NCBI GenBank assembly: GCA_021325365.1
Contig: JAJPHF010000145.1
Span: 1 to 61,629 of the forward strand
From: Pseudomonadota bacterium
GTDB taxonomy: Bacteria > Chloroflexota > UBA6077 > JAJPHF01
DNA length: 61,629 nucleotides
Direction of reading: 5' to 3'
Positions 1 to 8,785 of this stretch are shown here, in pieces. The stretch's first letter is position 1. Each line of letters starts with the position of its first letter. The translations under genes were made by a program, and so were the position numbers. The notes beneath the pieces were generated by a model. The model saw nothing but the letters and a program-made list of their open reading frames with translations, had not been told where the DNA came from and ran no database searches.

Positions 1-986
1 ATGGCGCCGCGCGCCTTGAGCCAGTCGTAGTCCTCTTGGAGCGTGTCCAGCGGGAACTCGCCCGAGGCCGGCTCCGCGATGATCTGCATCTTCTCGTACA
101 GCGCGGGCTCCTTGATCACCGTGTGTTTCACCAGGATATTCACCACGTCGGCGCGGCCCTTGTTCTTGCCAAACGCATCCTCGTAGTCCCGCATGCCGTG
201 CATGAGCGCCACCATGAAGCGCCGGCCCACCTCCGGCTGCTCGTCCAGCAGCTTGCTGCCGTATGCCCACATGGCCGCGACGTGGTTGGGCACCAGGTCC
301 GCCATCTCGTGCCACTTGACGGCGACGCCCTGCTCAATCGCCTGCGTGCCGAACGGCTCGGTCATGTAGGCCACGTCAACCTTGTTGTTGCCCAGCGCCA
401 CCACCGTATCCGGCGTGGGTAGGTCGAGGTAGGTGATGTCGCTCGACGTGAGGCCTCCCAGCTCCAGCGCCTTCTCGATGGCGATGGTCGCGATCCCCAG
501 CGCGGTCGGTCGCCCGACCACTTTGCCCCGCAAGTCGGCATACGACTTGAGCTGCCCGCTCTCCACCAGGTCCTTGCGGGCGACGATGAGCTGCGAGCGC
601 CCGGGCGTGTGCAAGGCGCCGATGGCCGTAACGCGCAACGGCAGGCCGCGGCCCACCGCGTTGAACAGGGCGGGCACGATGCTGCCGCCGCCGACGTCCA
701 GCTGGCCGGTCGCCAGCAGCGGCACCTGCGCGTCGAAAGCGCCCGTAATGGGCATCGCCTGGACCTCGATCCCTTGCTCCTGCAAGTACCCGCGGTCCAT
801 GGCGATGTAGAGCGGCGCCTGGATCGTGGTCGAGCCGTCCCAGACGCTGAGGGTGACCGGCGAGTCCGGTGGCGCCGGCTGAGCCGCGACTCCGGCGGCG
901 CTCGACTGCGTTGGCGCCGACGGCCCAGCGCTGCCGCACGCGGCCAGCAGCAGCGCCGAGGCCACCAGCAGGGTGAGCTTCGGCAT
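1..986 (-). CDS. ABC-type substrate-binding lipoprotein (NMT1/THI5-like), 3' end cut by window
   Basis: Reading leftward from ATG at 984-986, the frame stays open to the window edge (about 328 codons), so the C-terminus is missing. The first 18 or so residues form a lipoprotein signal with lipobox LLLAACGS, followed by a Ser/Ala/Pro linker. Then comes a periplasmic-binding fold of the NMT1/SsuA type, with the typical 'LYIAMDRGYLQEQGIEV' start, an 'LATGQLDVGGG' segment and a 'DLRGKVVGRPT' segment. It should bind a small organic solute outside the membrane. It starts 8 bases after the stop of the aldolase gene, so it is the last visible gene of the minus-strand catabolic operon. No permease or ATPase is nearby. 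The ligand is unknown. Confidence 0.85.
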   Translation of the reverse strand, partial: MPKLTLLVASALLLAACGSAGPSAPTQSSAAGVAAQPAPPDSPVTLSVWDGSTTIQAPLYIAMDRGYLQEQGIEVQAMPITGAFDAQVPLLATGQLDVGGGSIVPALFNAVGRGLPLRVTAIGALHTPGRSQLIVARKDLVESGQLKSYADLRGKVVGRPTALGIATIAIEKALELGGLTSSDITYLDLPTPDTVVALGNNKVDVAYMTEPFGTQAIEQGVAVKWHEMADLVPNHVAAMWAYGSKLLDEQPEVGRRFMVALMHGMRDYEDAFGKNKGRADVVNILVKHTVIKEPALYEKMQIIAEPASGEFPLDTLQEDYDWLKARGA

Positions 987-994
987 GAGGCCCG

Positions 995-1975
995 CTACCG
1001 CGCCGCGACGGGGGCCGCCGCTCTGGCCTCCACCAGCGGCCGGTACTTCTCGCACAGCTTCTTCCACCGCTCCGCGCGGGCGATCTGGCGCTGCAGCGAC
1101 TCGGGCTTTACGACGCGGTAGGGGGAGCGGTTCGGGCCCAGGTCGCAGTAGCCGGCGTGCGTGTAGCCCAGCTTCCGGGCGTTGTCCTGCGGGCCTGCGA
1201 CGTCCTCGCCGCCGCCGATGCGACCGCCGCTGATGTCCATCACCACCTGCTGCGCCGTCTCGTAGTCGCCGGCATCGGTCACGTCGCGCAGGTACAGCAG
1301 CGGCCAGGGCCCCATCCACGCGTCCGTGCTCCAGAACCCGCGCGCGCCCCACTGCTGGTAGGGGTAGTACTGCAGCTGGAAGGTGAAGATGCTGATCTTG
1401 CCACGGACGAGCCGCTGCAGGACCATGAATTCCAGCGGCGTGCGGTGGCTATCCTTCATGCTGACGATGTTGCGGATCTTGCTCAGCTCCTCGAACGCCT
1501 CGACGGGGATCCGGATGCGGTGCAGCGTGGGGTTGTGGTAAATCTGGATCGCCAGGTCGGGGAACAGCTCCGACAGCTCCTTGTAGAAGGCAATCGCATT
1601 GTCCACCGTCGGCGTGTAGTAGAACGGCACGCCCACGAAGATGCCCTCGCCCCCGATGTCGCGCACGAAGCGCGCCTTCCGCACGACCTCACGGCCGTTC
1701 CAGCTGGTGATGCCGAACATCAGCGGCACCCGCTTGGCGACCACGTCGCGCGTGGCCTCGAACAGGGTCTGCGTCTCCTCCCACAGCAGGTTGGACACCT
1801 CGCCGAAGCTGCCCGTCGTCGAGATGGCGTTCGCGCCATCCTTGATCATGCGATCCACGGCCGTCGTCAGCTTGTCCACGTCCACCGTGTCGGTCGCCGT
1901 GAGCGACTCCGCGCCCTCCTTGGCGAACGCCGGCATCATCGCGTTCAGCCCGTGTAGATCGTCTGGGGTGTACAT
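995..1975 (-). CDS. DapA/NAL-superfamily aldolase, NahE/PhdJ-like hydratase-aldolase
   Basis: 326 residues, a usual length for dihydrodipicolinate-synthase-superfamily TIM barrels. Visible signatures are TTGSFGE near residue 53, IYHNP with the conserved tyrosine, and SMKDSH, whose lysine should form the Schiff base. Overall it resembles trans-o-hydroxybenzylidenepyruvate hydratase-aldolases (NahE/PhdJ) more than true DapA: retro-aldol release of pyruvate from an aromatic or dienoic acid is the likely chemistry. It starts 7 bases after the cupin stop and ends 8 bases before the binding-protein gene, so it is co-transcribed with them. The ribosome site before the ATG is weak, consistent with translational coupling. 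The real substrate is unknown. Confidence 0.82.
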   Translation of the reverse strand: MYTPDDLHGLNAMMPAFAKEGAESLTATDTVDVDKLTTAVDRMIKDGANAISTTGSFGEVSNLLWEETQTLFEATRDVVAKRVPLMFGITSWNGREVVRKARFVRDIGGEGIFVGVPFYYTPTVDNAIAFYKELSELFPDLAIQIYHNPTLHRIRIPVEAFEELSKIRNIVSMKDSHRTPLEFMVLQRLVRGKISIFTFQLQYYPYQQWGARGFWSTDAWMGPWPLLYLRDVTDAGDYETAQQVVMDISGGRIGGGEDVAGPQDNARKLGYTHAGYCDLGPNRSPYRVVKPESLQRQIARAERWKKLCEKYRPLVEARAAAPVAAR

Positions 1976-1982
1976 GGCCCGC

Positions 1983-2981
1983 TCACTCTCTCTCTTCGCG
2001 ATAGATGTCCAGCGCCTCCATGGCGGGCCGGTCGGTCATGGCGAACAGGATGCTCTCGCCGCTGGAGGTGTTCGCGTGCTGGTGCCAGTACCAGGGCGGC
2101 ACGACGAAGATGTCCCCCTGCTTCCACGCGAACCGCTCGCCCTCGATCTCCGTGACCCCATCGCCGCGGTAGGCGTGATAGATGGTGGTGCAGCTATGGC
2201 GGTGCGCTTTCAGGCTGCGGCGCGGGCGCAGCAGCTGGATGTCGCAGGCAAACGTCGGCAGCGTCGGGCCGCCGTGAACCGGATGGCTGTACGTCAGGTA
2301 GTAGCCGTCGCACGCGTCCTCGGCCTCCGCCGCCTTCAGGGCCTCGAAGGTGGCCTGGGTGTCGGCCCAGGCGTAGCTGAACGGAGGCGTGCGCTGCTCG
2401 CTCTGGAGGTAGGGCGCGCGGACGTGCCCCAGCGTCTTGCCCGCGAAGCCGGTGGGCCGCTGGATCGGCTGGCGCGCTTCCGAATACGGCTCCGAGAACA
2501 TCTTCGCCAGGCTCACGAGGCGGATGTCGAGCCCGTCCAGCCAGATCACCGGCTGGTCGCCGTCGTTGTAGTGATCGTGCCAGGTCCAGTTGGGCGTGGT
2601 GATCAGATCACCGTCGCCCATTGGCAGGGCCTCGCCCTCGACGACCGTGAACGCGCCCTCGACCCCCTGCACCACGAAGCGGATCGCCGCCGCGTTGTGG
2701 CGATGAGCCTCCGCTACCTCCCCCGGCAGCACGCACTGCACGGAGATGTGGATGGTGTTGGTCATCCAGTGTCCCAGGCTGGGGTTCTTGAGCTGGATGG
2801 TGCGCCGCGGCGTGTCGCTCATCGGCACGACGTCCGTGGCCTTCATCAGGCCGGCGTGGATGTCCTCCCAGCGCCACAGGTACGGCTTCAGCTCCGGTCC
2901 CTTGGCCATGTGCTTCCAATGGCCCTGCATGTGCCGCTCGGCCAGCCAGTCGTCCAGCTCCTGGGCCGTGGTCACGTTCAT
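1983..2981 (-). CDS. Bicupin protein, gentisate 1,2-dioxygenase-like
   Basis: 332 residues from the ATG at 2979-2981, chosen because AGGAGG lies seven bases upstream (2989-2994); a longer reading to 3038 would run through an operator-like palindrome. It has two cupin barrels. The first holds EAHRHNAAAIRFVVQG, the second KAHRHSCTTIYHAYRG plus WYWHQHAN, giving the His clusters that bind Fe(II) in gentisate and related ring-cleaving dioxygenases. Length and double-cupin layout match that family. Its position between an amidohydrolase and a pyruvate-releasing-type aldolase supports a role in aromatic ring cleavage. The exact substrate (gentisate, salicylate or another) cannot be decided from sequence. 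Confidence 0.82.
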   Translation of the reverse strand: MNVTTAQELDDWLAERHMQGHWKHMAKGPELKPYLWRWEDIHAGLMKATDVVPMSDTPRRTIQLKNPSLGHWMTNTIHISVQCVLPGEVAEAHRHNAAAIRFVVQGVEGAFTVVEGEALPMGDGDLITTPNWTWHDHYNDGDQPVIWLDGLDIRLVSLAKMFSEPYSEARQPIQRPTGFAGKTLGHVRAPYLQSEQRTPPFSYAWADTQATFEALKAAEAEDACDGYYLTYSHPVHGGPTLPTFACDIQLLRPRRSLKAHRHSCTTIYHAYRGDGVTEIEGERFAWKQGDIFVVPPWYWHQHANTSSGESILFAMTDRPAMEALDIYREERE

Positions 2982-3016
2982 CGGCTTGCCTCCTACCCCG
3001 TCACGGTGAAGACGCT

Positions 3017-3040
3017 GTGTGGTTGCATCTGCAACCACAC
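3017..3040. promoter_or_regulatory. Operator-like inverted repeat inside the catabolic operon
   Basis: Perfect 11-base arms (GTGTGGTTGCA and TGCAACCACAC) separated by two bases. It lies in the 82-base gap between the amidohydrolase stop and the cupin start. GTTGCA-type palindromes are typical of MarR-, IclR- and GntR-class repressor sites of aromatic catabolism, but an RNA hairpin or attenuator is also possible. No T-run follows on either strand, which argues against a simple terminator. Confidence 0.5.
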
Positions 3041-3063
3041 GGCATTTTCTCTGTGCCCGGGTC

Positions 3064-4125
3064 CTACGACGCCGCCACCGCGATGGAGGGCAGCGCGTAC
3101 GCCTGGCGCGCGGTCTCGCTCAGGATCTTGCGGTGGTCGGCCTCCGACAGGCCGGTCAGCGTGCGCCACTCCTCCAGGTGCTCGATGAAGCCCTCGTCGT
3201 CCGTCTCGTGCGGGAAGTCCGACGCCAGGAACAGGTGGTCCGCGCCGATCATCTCGATCGCCAGGCCGAGCGTGTGCTCCCCGGGCTCGGCCGAGACGTA
3301 GATGGGGCAGTCGCGGATGTAGTCGCTCGGCTTCTTCTTCAGCGGCCCCCGGCCCGGCGACCACTTCTCGTCCATGCGGTCCATCAGGTAGGGCACCCAG
3401 CCACACCCCGCCTCGAGGAACCCCACCTTCAGCCGCGGGAAGCTCTCGAACACGCCCTCGAACATCATGCTGACCATCTCCACCATCTGGCCAACGGGGT
3501 GATGGATGATGACCCGGGCGCTCTTGAGGCCCGTCATCAGCTCGCGCCCGCGCCACAGGTGGCCGCCGTGGATGCCCAGGAAGCAGCCCAGTCTCTCCGC
3601 CTCCTCGTAGACCGGCCAGAGCGACTGATCGCCCAGCGGCACGCGCAGCTGGGTCGCCGGCAGCATGGCCGCGACCATGCCCAGCTCGGAATGGATCCGG
3701 CGCAGCTCTTTCACCGCCGCGTCGACCTGCTGCAGCGGCAGCAGGGCCACGCACTGCAGCCGCGGGCTGAACTTCGTGTAGCGCTCGTGGGCCCACGAGT
3801 TGTAGGCCCTGGCGAAGTAGGTGGCCACCTCGGCGTCCTCGCACATGCCGAAGGTCAGCGCGTCGGTGGGATAGATCACCGCTTGCTCGATGCCGGCACG
3901 GTCGGCGAACGCCAGCCACTTCTCGGGCGTGGGATCGAGCCGGTAGGGCGAGTGCGCGCGGCCGCCCAGGAACGGGCGGGTGCGGTTCTCCGTCGCCTGC
4001 CAGGACGGGAACATCCCATGCCCGCGCGGGATGATCGTCTGGCCCCGCAGCGGCTCGTCCAGGTACTGAATGATCTCGTCGGGCTGTTCGTCCAGGTGGC
4101 CGTCGGCGTCGATGATCGGCAGCAT
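3064..4125 (-). CDS. Amidohydrolase family 2 (ACMSD-like) metal-dependent hydrolase/decarboxylase
   Basis: 353 residues. The N-terminal DADGHLDE replaces the usual HxH metal motif with the DxH form common in amidohydrolase_2 proteins. Further ligands are probably in LGIHGGH and the C-terminal SDFPHETDD. This TIM-barrel family contains ACMSD, gamma-resorcylate decarboxylase and related enzymes that decarboxylate or hydrolyse aromatic acids. A GAGGAG ribosome site precedes the ATG, and the upstream binding-protein gene ends 15 bases away, so it belongs to the same operon. Decarboxylation of a hydroxy-aromatic or muconate-type acid is a reasonable guess. Hydrolysis cannot be excluded. Confidence 0.82.
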   Translation of the reverse strand: MLPIIDADGHLDEQPDEIIQYLDEPLRGQTIIPRGHGMFPSWQATENRTRPFLGGRAHSPYRLDPTPEKWLAFADRAGIEQAVIYPTDALTFGMCEDAEVATYFARAYNSWAHERYTKFSPRLQCVALLPLQQVDAAVKELRRIHSELGMVAAMLPATQLRVPLGDQSLWPVYEEAERLGCFLGIHGGHLWRGRELMTGLKSARVIIHHPVGQMVEMVSMMFEGVFESFPRLKVGFLEAGCGWVPYLMDRMDEKWSPGRGPLKKKPSDYIRDCPIYVSAEPGEHTLGLAIEMIGADHLFLASDFPHETDDEGFIEHLEEWRTLTGLSEADHRKILSETARQAYALPSIAVAAS

Positions 4126-4140
4126 GCGCGCTCTCCTCGT

Positions 4141-5175
4141 TTAGTTCGGAATACCCTCCGGATAGAGGCCCCTCACCCAGTCCTGTAGCTCCAGCAGGTA
4201 GGAGTTGTCGTAAAAGTCGGCCGGCTGGTGCGCCTTCACCTTCTCGTCGGTCGAGAGGTCGAGGAGCGTCTGCACGCCCGCATCCTCGACCAGCGGGTAG
4301 GGCGCCCAGTCCAGGCTGTCCGCGTACACCTGCTCGATCTGCGCCGGATCGTCCAGCCGGCCGTATTTCTGGATCTCGGCCTTCGCCGCGGCCGGATCGT
4401 CCTTGCCGAGCTTGGTGCCCTCCATGACGCCTTTCAGGAACGCGAGCACCGCCGCCCGGTTCTGCTGCGCCCAGTCGCGGCGCACCACGATGCCCACGTT
4501 CACGGTCGGCAGCTTCAGCTCGTTGGCGTCCACCAGCAGCCGGTAGCCCTGCTGTCTCGCCAGGGGAATGGTGGCCTTCGTCAGGATCGCCGCCTGGACC
4601 GTGCCGGCCTGGAGCGCGCCGAAGATGCTATGGTCGTCGCGCAGGTAGACGATGTTGACCTCGGACGGCGCGATGCCCTCGTGCTTCAGAATGCTCCGCA
4701 GCGCGCCGTCGCTGCTCGCCCCCGGCGAGCTGGCGCCGATCGATTTGCCGATCAGGTCGTGGGTGCTCTGGATGTCCGGCGACGCGACGTAAAGCTGCTG
4801 CGCGTAGTGGTTGGCCAGCGCCGCGATGAGCGTCAGGTCCGAGCCGCCGGCGATCGCCGCCACGGCCGGGCCGCCCTCGAAGGCGAACTGGATCTCGCCG
4901 CTCTGCAGCGCCTGCAGGTCGGTTGGCGCCGGCAGGTTGACCATCTCCGTGTCCAGACCATACTTCTGGAACAAGCCGCGGTCCTGCGCCAGCCACAGCG
5001 GCATGAAGCCGCTCGTCGGCTGCGGATACGAGAACGTGATGCGGCCGCTGGCCGGCGCCGCGGCCGCGGTGCCGGCGCTCGCCGTGGCCGTCGCGCCGCT
5101 CGGCGCCGGCCGCGCCGTCCCGCCGCACGCCGCCAGCAGGAGGGCGGCGATCAGGACCAGCCACTCACCCCTCAC
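4141..5175 (-). CDS. ABC-type substrate-binding lipoprotein (NMT1/SsuA-like)
   Basis: I start it at GTG 5173-5175 (344 residues), because GGAG lies seven bases upstream and this gives a short signal, MRGEWLVLIAALLLAACGG. A GTG at 5202 is possible but would give an odd N-terminus. After the lipobox and an Ala/Thr/Pro linker comes a complete binding-protein fold: FSYPQPTSGFMPLWLAQDRG, then 'LQSGEIQFAFEGG', 'DLIGKSIGASSPG', and the C-terminal helices of NMT1-type proteins. It is the second such gene in this operon and has no transport partner within the window. The ligand is unknown; family members bind thiamine precursors, sulfonates or aromatic acids. Confidence 0.85.
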   Translation of the reverse strand: MRGEWLVLIAALLLAACGGTARPAPSGATATASAGTAAAAPASGRITFSYPQPTSGFMPLWLAQDRGLFQKYGLDTEMVNLPAPTDLQALQSGEIQFAFEGGPAVAAIAGGSDLTLIAALANHYAQQLYVASPDIQSTHDLIGKSIGASSPGASSDGALRSILKHEGIAPSEVNIVYLRDDHSIFGALQAGTVQAAILTKATIPLARQQGYRLLVDANELKLPTVNVGIVVRRDWAQQNRAAVLAFLKGVMEGTKLGKDDPAAAKAEIQKYGRLDDPAQIEQVYADSLDWAPYPLVEDAGVQTLLDLSTDEKVKAHQPADFYDNSYLLELQDWVRGLYPEGIPN

Positions 5176-5223
5176 GCTTCGTCTCCACCGCACGCAATCC
5201 ACACCCGCTGCCGCGATGGCGGT

Positions 5224-6174
5224 TCACCACCCCGGCAGCGCGGCGGCTTCGGGGTGGAAGAAGCTCATGTAGTCGGGCTTGGTGGGGCTCAGTCCTTGTT
5301 GATAGGCGAACTCAGTGAACGCGTCCAGGGACCGGCGGTTGTCGTCGATGTTGTAGGCCCAGTACCGCTCGCCCATCAGCGCGCGCTGCTCGGCCATCGC
5401 CGCGGCCGCCCAGGAGATCGTCAGGATGACCGGGTCCGAGCCCTCGATGCGGTTGAACGCGACGTCGCGGGCCTGGCGGTAGGCCCGGAGCAGCGCCGTC
5501 GGCGCTTCCGGGTGGCGCTCGACGAAGCCCCGGTCCATCGCGATGACGTGGCTGATGGGGAAGATGCCCGTTTGCTTGAAGTAGGTCTCCTCTTCCTGCT
5601 TGTAGTCGCGGAACAGGCGGCGCACGCGCGGGTCGCGCCGCGTGATCGAGGGCAGCACGTTGGGCCCGATGACGGCGTCTAGCTCGCCGTCCACCAGCAG
5701 CGCGTCCATGAACAGGTCCGCCGGGCCGGTGTGCTCGGGCAGCGGGCGAATCTTGATGCCGGCCGGGAGGTGCGGCGGCGGTTCTGGCCTGGCGGCCAGC
5801 CAGTCGATCCGCGCAAGGTCGACGTGGTAGTAGTTCTGCAGGGCGCCGCGGGCCCAGACGCCCGCGGTGTTGCCCCAGAAATGGATGCCCACGCGCTTGC
5901 CCTCCAGGTCCTTGGCCGACTCGATGCCCGCCTTGGCGTTGACCTGGATGTAGGACAGCCGGAACTTGCGATTGGGGAACGCCGGGATGCAGACGATGGG
6001 CTCGCCGGCCGCCAGCAGGGCCGGAAGCTGACCCATCCCCTGGTCCCAGGCGTCGGCCGGGCCGCTGACGCGCTCCAGGTCGAAGCCGTCGATCGTGACG
6101 GTGCCGTCCGTCAGCGGCAGGTTGGTGTCGACGTCCGGCTCGAAGAACCGAAAGCGCAGCTTGGGGTTGGCCAT
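5224..6174 (-). CDS. 4,5-dihydroxyphthalate decarboxylase-like / binding-protein-fold enzyme
   Basis: 316 residues from ATG 6172-6174, preceded by GGAGG; there is no signal peptide, so it is probably cytoplasmic. The sequence begins MANPKLRFRFFEPDVDTNLP and contains 'DLEGKRVGIHFWGNTAGVW' and 'GELDAVIGPNVLP'. This is the pattern of the Pht5 family, proteins with a periplasmic-binding fold that decarboxylate 4,5-dihydroxyphthalate. A related paralogue lies at 60476-61453 beside Rieske oxygenases. Here it sits between a secreted binding protein and two CoA transferases in one operon. It could be a decarboxylase or a soluble ligand sensor. The family assignment is firm, the activity is not. Confidence 0.75.
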   Translation of the reverse strand: MANPKLRFRFFEPDVDTNLPLTDGTVTIDGFDLERVSGPADAWDQGMGQLPALLAAGEPIVCIPAFPNRKFRLSYIQVNAKAGIESAKDLEGKRVGIHFWGNTAGVWARGALQNYYHVDLARIDWLAARPEPPPHLPAGIKIRPLPEHTGPADLFMDALLVDGELDAVIGPNVLPSITRRDPRVRRLFRDYKQEEETYFKQTGIFPISHVIAMDRGFVERHPEAPTALLRAYRQARDVAFNRIEGSDPVILTISWAAAAMAEQRALMGERYWAYNIDDNRRSLDAFTEFAYQQGLSPTKPDYMSFFHPEAAALPGW

Positions 6175-6247
6175 CCCCGCCTCCGTCGTCTTGCTGCTTC
6201 CCCCACTCGATGGCACAGGGTCATCACCCGCCGCTCGGCCAGCCGCC

Positions 6248-7459
6248 CTAGTCCAGCACGCCCTCGGCCTTCAGCGCGTCTAGCTCCGCGTCGCTCAGGT
6301 GCAGCAGGTCGCGCAGCACGGCGTCCGTGTGCTCGCCGAACAGCGGCGCGTGCGCGTAGATCTGTGCGGGCGTCTCCGACAGCCGGACCGGCGGGTACTC
6401 GCTGATCACCGGCCCCATCTCCGGCTCCTCGCGCTCGTGGTACAGGCCGCGCGCCTTGGCGTGCGGGTCGCGCTTGAGCTGGTCCTCCACGTCCTGCACC
6501 GGCGCCGCCGCCACGCCCGCCGCTTGCAGCCGCTCCATGATCGCCTGGCCGTCGTGCTGCCGCGTCCACTCGCCCACCAGGCGGTCTAGCTCGACGCTAT
6601 GCCGCTCGCGCGCCAGCGGCGTGGCGAAGCGCTCCTCCCGCGTCCAGGCCGGGCTGCCGATCGCCTCGCAGAACCGCCGCCAGGCGTCCTGGCTCTCCAC
6701 GCTGATCACGCACCAGCGGTCGTCGCCCGCCGTGGGATAGGCGCCATACGGCGCGGCCCCCGGCCGCCGGTTCCCCACCGGCGCCGGCACGCGCCCGTTC
6801 ACGATGTAGTCCAGGTAGTACGGCCCGAGCAGCGAGGCCCCGGTCTCGATCTGCGCGCCGTCGATGTACATCCCCTCGCCCGTGCGCGCGCGGTACAGCA
6901 GCGCCGCCATCACCGCCGCCGCGCCCGCGATCCCCGACATGAAGTCCGGGTGCTGCGTGCGCGCCTCCTGCGTCGGCGCCTCCGAGCCGGGCTCGTTCCA
7001 CAGGTACGTCGAGCCGAACAGGCACATCAGGTTCGGGCCCCAGGTGACGTGGTGGGCGTGCGGTCCCGTATTGCCCAGCCCCTTCAGGCTAATCAGGATG
7101 ATGTCCGGCTTGATCTCCCGCAGCTTGTCGTAGCCAAACCCCCAGCGCTCCAGCACGCCCAGGCTGAAGTTCTCCGTCACCACGTCGCTCTGGCGGATCA
7201 GCTCGCGCAACAGCTCCTTCGCCCGCTCGCTCTGCATGTTGAGCGTCACGCTCTTCTTGTTGCGGTGCAGCTTCACGAAGCTGGGCGACTTGTTCCAGCG
7301 CGCCTTGTTCGCGCCGCCGCGGTGCGTGTCGGGCCGGCGCCGCGACTCGATGCGCAGCACCTCCGCACCGTACTCCGCCAGCGCCTTGCCCACCGTCGGG
7401 CCGGCCGCGCCGGTGCACAGCTCGATCACGCGAATCCCTTCGAGCGGCAATGCCGTCAT
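6248..7459 (-). CDS. CoA transferase family III (CaiB/BaiF)
   Basis: 403 residues, the normal family size. It opens with LEGIRVIELCTGAAGPTVGKALAEYGAEVLRIE, the N-terminal CoA-binding Rossmann part. An aspartate in HPDFMSGIAG, followed by AAAVMAALL, aligns with catalytic Asp169 of formyl-CoA transferase. It moves CoA between a donor acyl-CoA and a carboxylic acid, activating the acid for breakdown. A GGAGGAGG-type ribosome site precedes ATG 7459. It begins 15 bases after the stop of the next CoA transferase, so the two are a tandem pair, possibly subunits of a heteromer or enzymes for two pathway acids. Confidence 0.88.
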   Translation of the reverse strand: MTALPLEGIRVIELCTGAAGPTVGKALAEYGAEVLRIESRRRPDTHRGGANKARWNKSPSFVKLHRNKKSVTLNMQSERAKELLRELIRQSDVVTENFSLGVLERWGFGYDKLREIKPDIILISLKGLGNTGPHAHHVTWGPNLMCLFGSTYLWNEPGSEAPTQEARTQHPDFMSGIAGAAAVMAALLYRARTGEGMYIDGAQIETGASLLGPYYLDYIVNGRVPAPVGNRRPGAAPYGAYPTAGDDRWCVISVESQDAWRRFCEAIGSPAWTREERFATPLARERHSVELDRLVGEWTRQHDGQAIMERLQAAGVAAAPVQDVEDQLKRDPHAKARGLYHEREEPEMGPVISEYPPVRLSETPAQIYAHAPLFGEHTDAVLRDLLHLSDAELDALKAEGVLD

Positions 7460-7474
7460 GGCTCGGCCTCCTCC

Positions 7475-8686
7475 TCAGATCACCCCCGCCGCCCGCAGGC
7501 TCGCCAGGTCGTCCGCCGACAGCCCCAGCTCGCCCCCTAGGATCTCGGCGTTGTGCTCGCCCACTAGCGGCGCCGTCCGCCGCACGCGCGCCGGCATCGC
7601 GCTGTACTTGTGCAGCGGCCCCACCTGACGGTACTTGCCCACCACCGGGTGCTCCGCCTCCAGGAAGTAGCCGCGCGCCTTTGTCTGCTCGCTCTCCACG
7701 AAGTCGGCCGGTGTGTTCATCGGCGTGATCGCCAGGTGCCGCGCCTGCGCCTCCAGGTACAGGTCGTGCTTGTTGTACTGGGCGCAGAGCTGCTCGACGT
7801 AAGGATTGATCAGGTCGCTGTTCTCCCGCCGCATGTTCTGGTCCTCGAACACCGGGTCGTCCAGCTCCGGCGGCTTGCCCAGCCACTCCAGAAACGTCAG
7901 CCAGTGGGCGCGCGGCAGGATGAACAGGCGCGCGTAGCCGTCCTTGCACGGATACACGTCGTGCAGCTCGAACGTCCGCACCGTGTGGCTCACGCGGACC
8001 GGCTTGTCGCCGTGGTACGAGTAGTACGGCACCACGTAGCCGCCGATGTGCGCGGCCGCCTCGCTCACCGACGCGTCCACGTGCTGCCCTCGCCCCGACT
8101 GCAGGCGGTGGAACAGCGCCACCTGCGTGGCGAGCGCCGCGTGCATCGACGCCATGCCCGACGCCAGGTCGCCCGGCGCCAGCACCGGCGGCCCGCCCGG
8201 ATCGCCCGCCAGCGCCATCAGCCCGCCCAGCGCGAAGGCGATCAGCTCGTTGCCCTGGTAGTCGCGGTACGGCCCCGTCTGCCCGAACACCGTGATCGAC
8301 GTCATCACCAGGCCCGGATTGATCTCGGCCAGCGCCTTGTAGCCCAGCCCCCACCGCTCCAGCGTGCCCGGATTAAACGTCTCGATCACCACGTCGGCCG
8401 TCCGCGCCAGCTGGCGGAAGAGGTCCTGGCCGTCGGGCGTCGCCAGGTCCAGCGTGATGCCGCGCTTGTTCGCGTTCCAGTGCAGGAAGTACAAGCTGCG
8501 CTCGGGGTGGGCCTGGTCGCCCGCGTAGGGCGGCCGCGCGCGCGCGGGGTCGCCGCCCGGCGGCTCGACCTTGATCACGTCGGCGCCCAAGTCGGCGAAG
8601 AACTTGGCGCAGGGCAACCCCTTCTCGTCGGCGAGGTCCAGCACGCGGATGCCCGCCAGAATGCCGCCGTCGGACGTCTGAGCCAT
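7475..8686 (-). CDS. CoA transferase family III (CaiB/BaiF)
   Basis: 403 residues if started at ATG 8684-8686 behind a GGAG-rich ribosome site; an ATG at 8719 would add eleven unlikely residues. The N-terminus ILAGIRVLDLADEKGLPCAK, the DLGADVIKVEPPGGD segment and the aspartate in 'LAPGDLASGMASMHAAL' (equivalent of Asp169 in formyl-CoA transferase) show an intact family III enzyme. It is the first gene of the minus-strand catabolic operon, facing the ArsR-type regulator gene across a 134-base promoter region. A -10-like TACAAT (minus strand, 8718-8723) lies just upstream of the start. The acid substrate is unknown. Confidence 0.87.
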   Translation of the reverse strand: MAQTSDGGILAGIRVLDLADEKGLPCAKFFADLGADVIKVEPPGGDPARARPPYAGDQAHPERSLYFLHWNANKRGITLDLATPDGQDLFRQLARTADVVIETFNPGTLERWGLGYKALAEINPGLVMTSITVFGQTGPYRDYQGNELIAFALGGLMALAGDPGGPPVLAPGDLASGMASMHAALATQVALFHRLQSGRGQHVDASVSEAAAHIGGYVVPYYSYHGDKPVRVSHTVRTFELHDVYPCKDGYARLFILPRAHWLTFLEWLGKPPELDDPVFEDQNMRRENSDLINPYVEQLCAQYNKHDLYLEAQARHLAITPMNTPADFVESEQTKARGYFLEAEHPVVGKYRQVGPLHKYSAMPARVRRTAPLVGEHNAEILGGELGLSADDLASLRAAGVI

Positions 8687-8785
8687 CGCCGCCCCCTTCT
8701 CCGCTTGACCGAACGCCATTGTATACCCGAACGTCGCCCCGCCCGCCAGCCAGTCCCGCTCCTACCGCGCACCTGTCTGGCCCTA

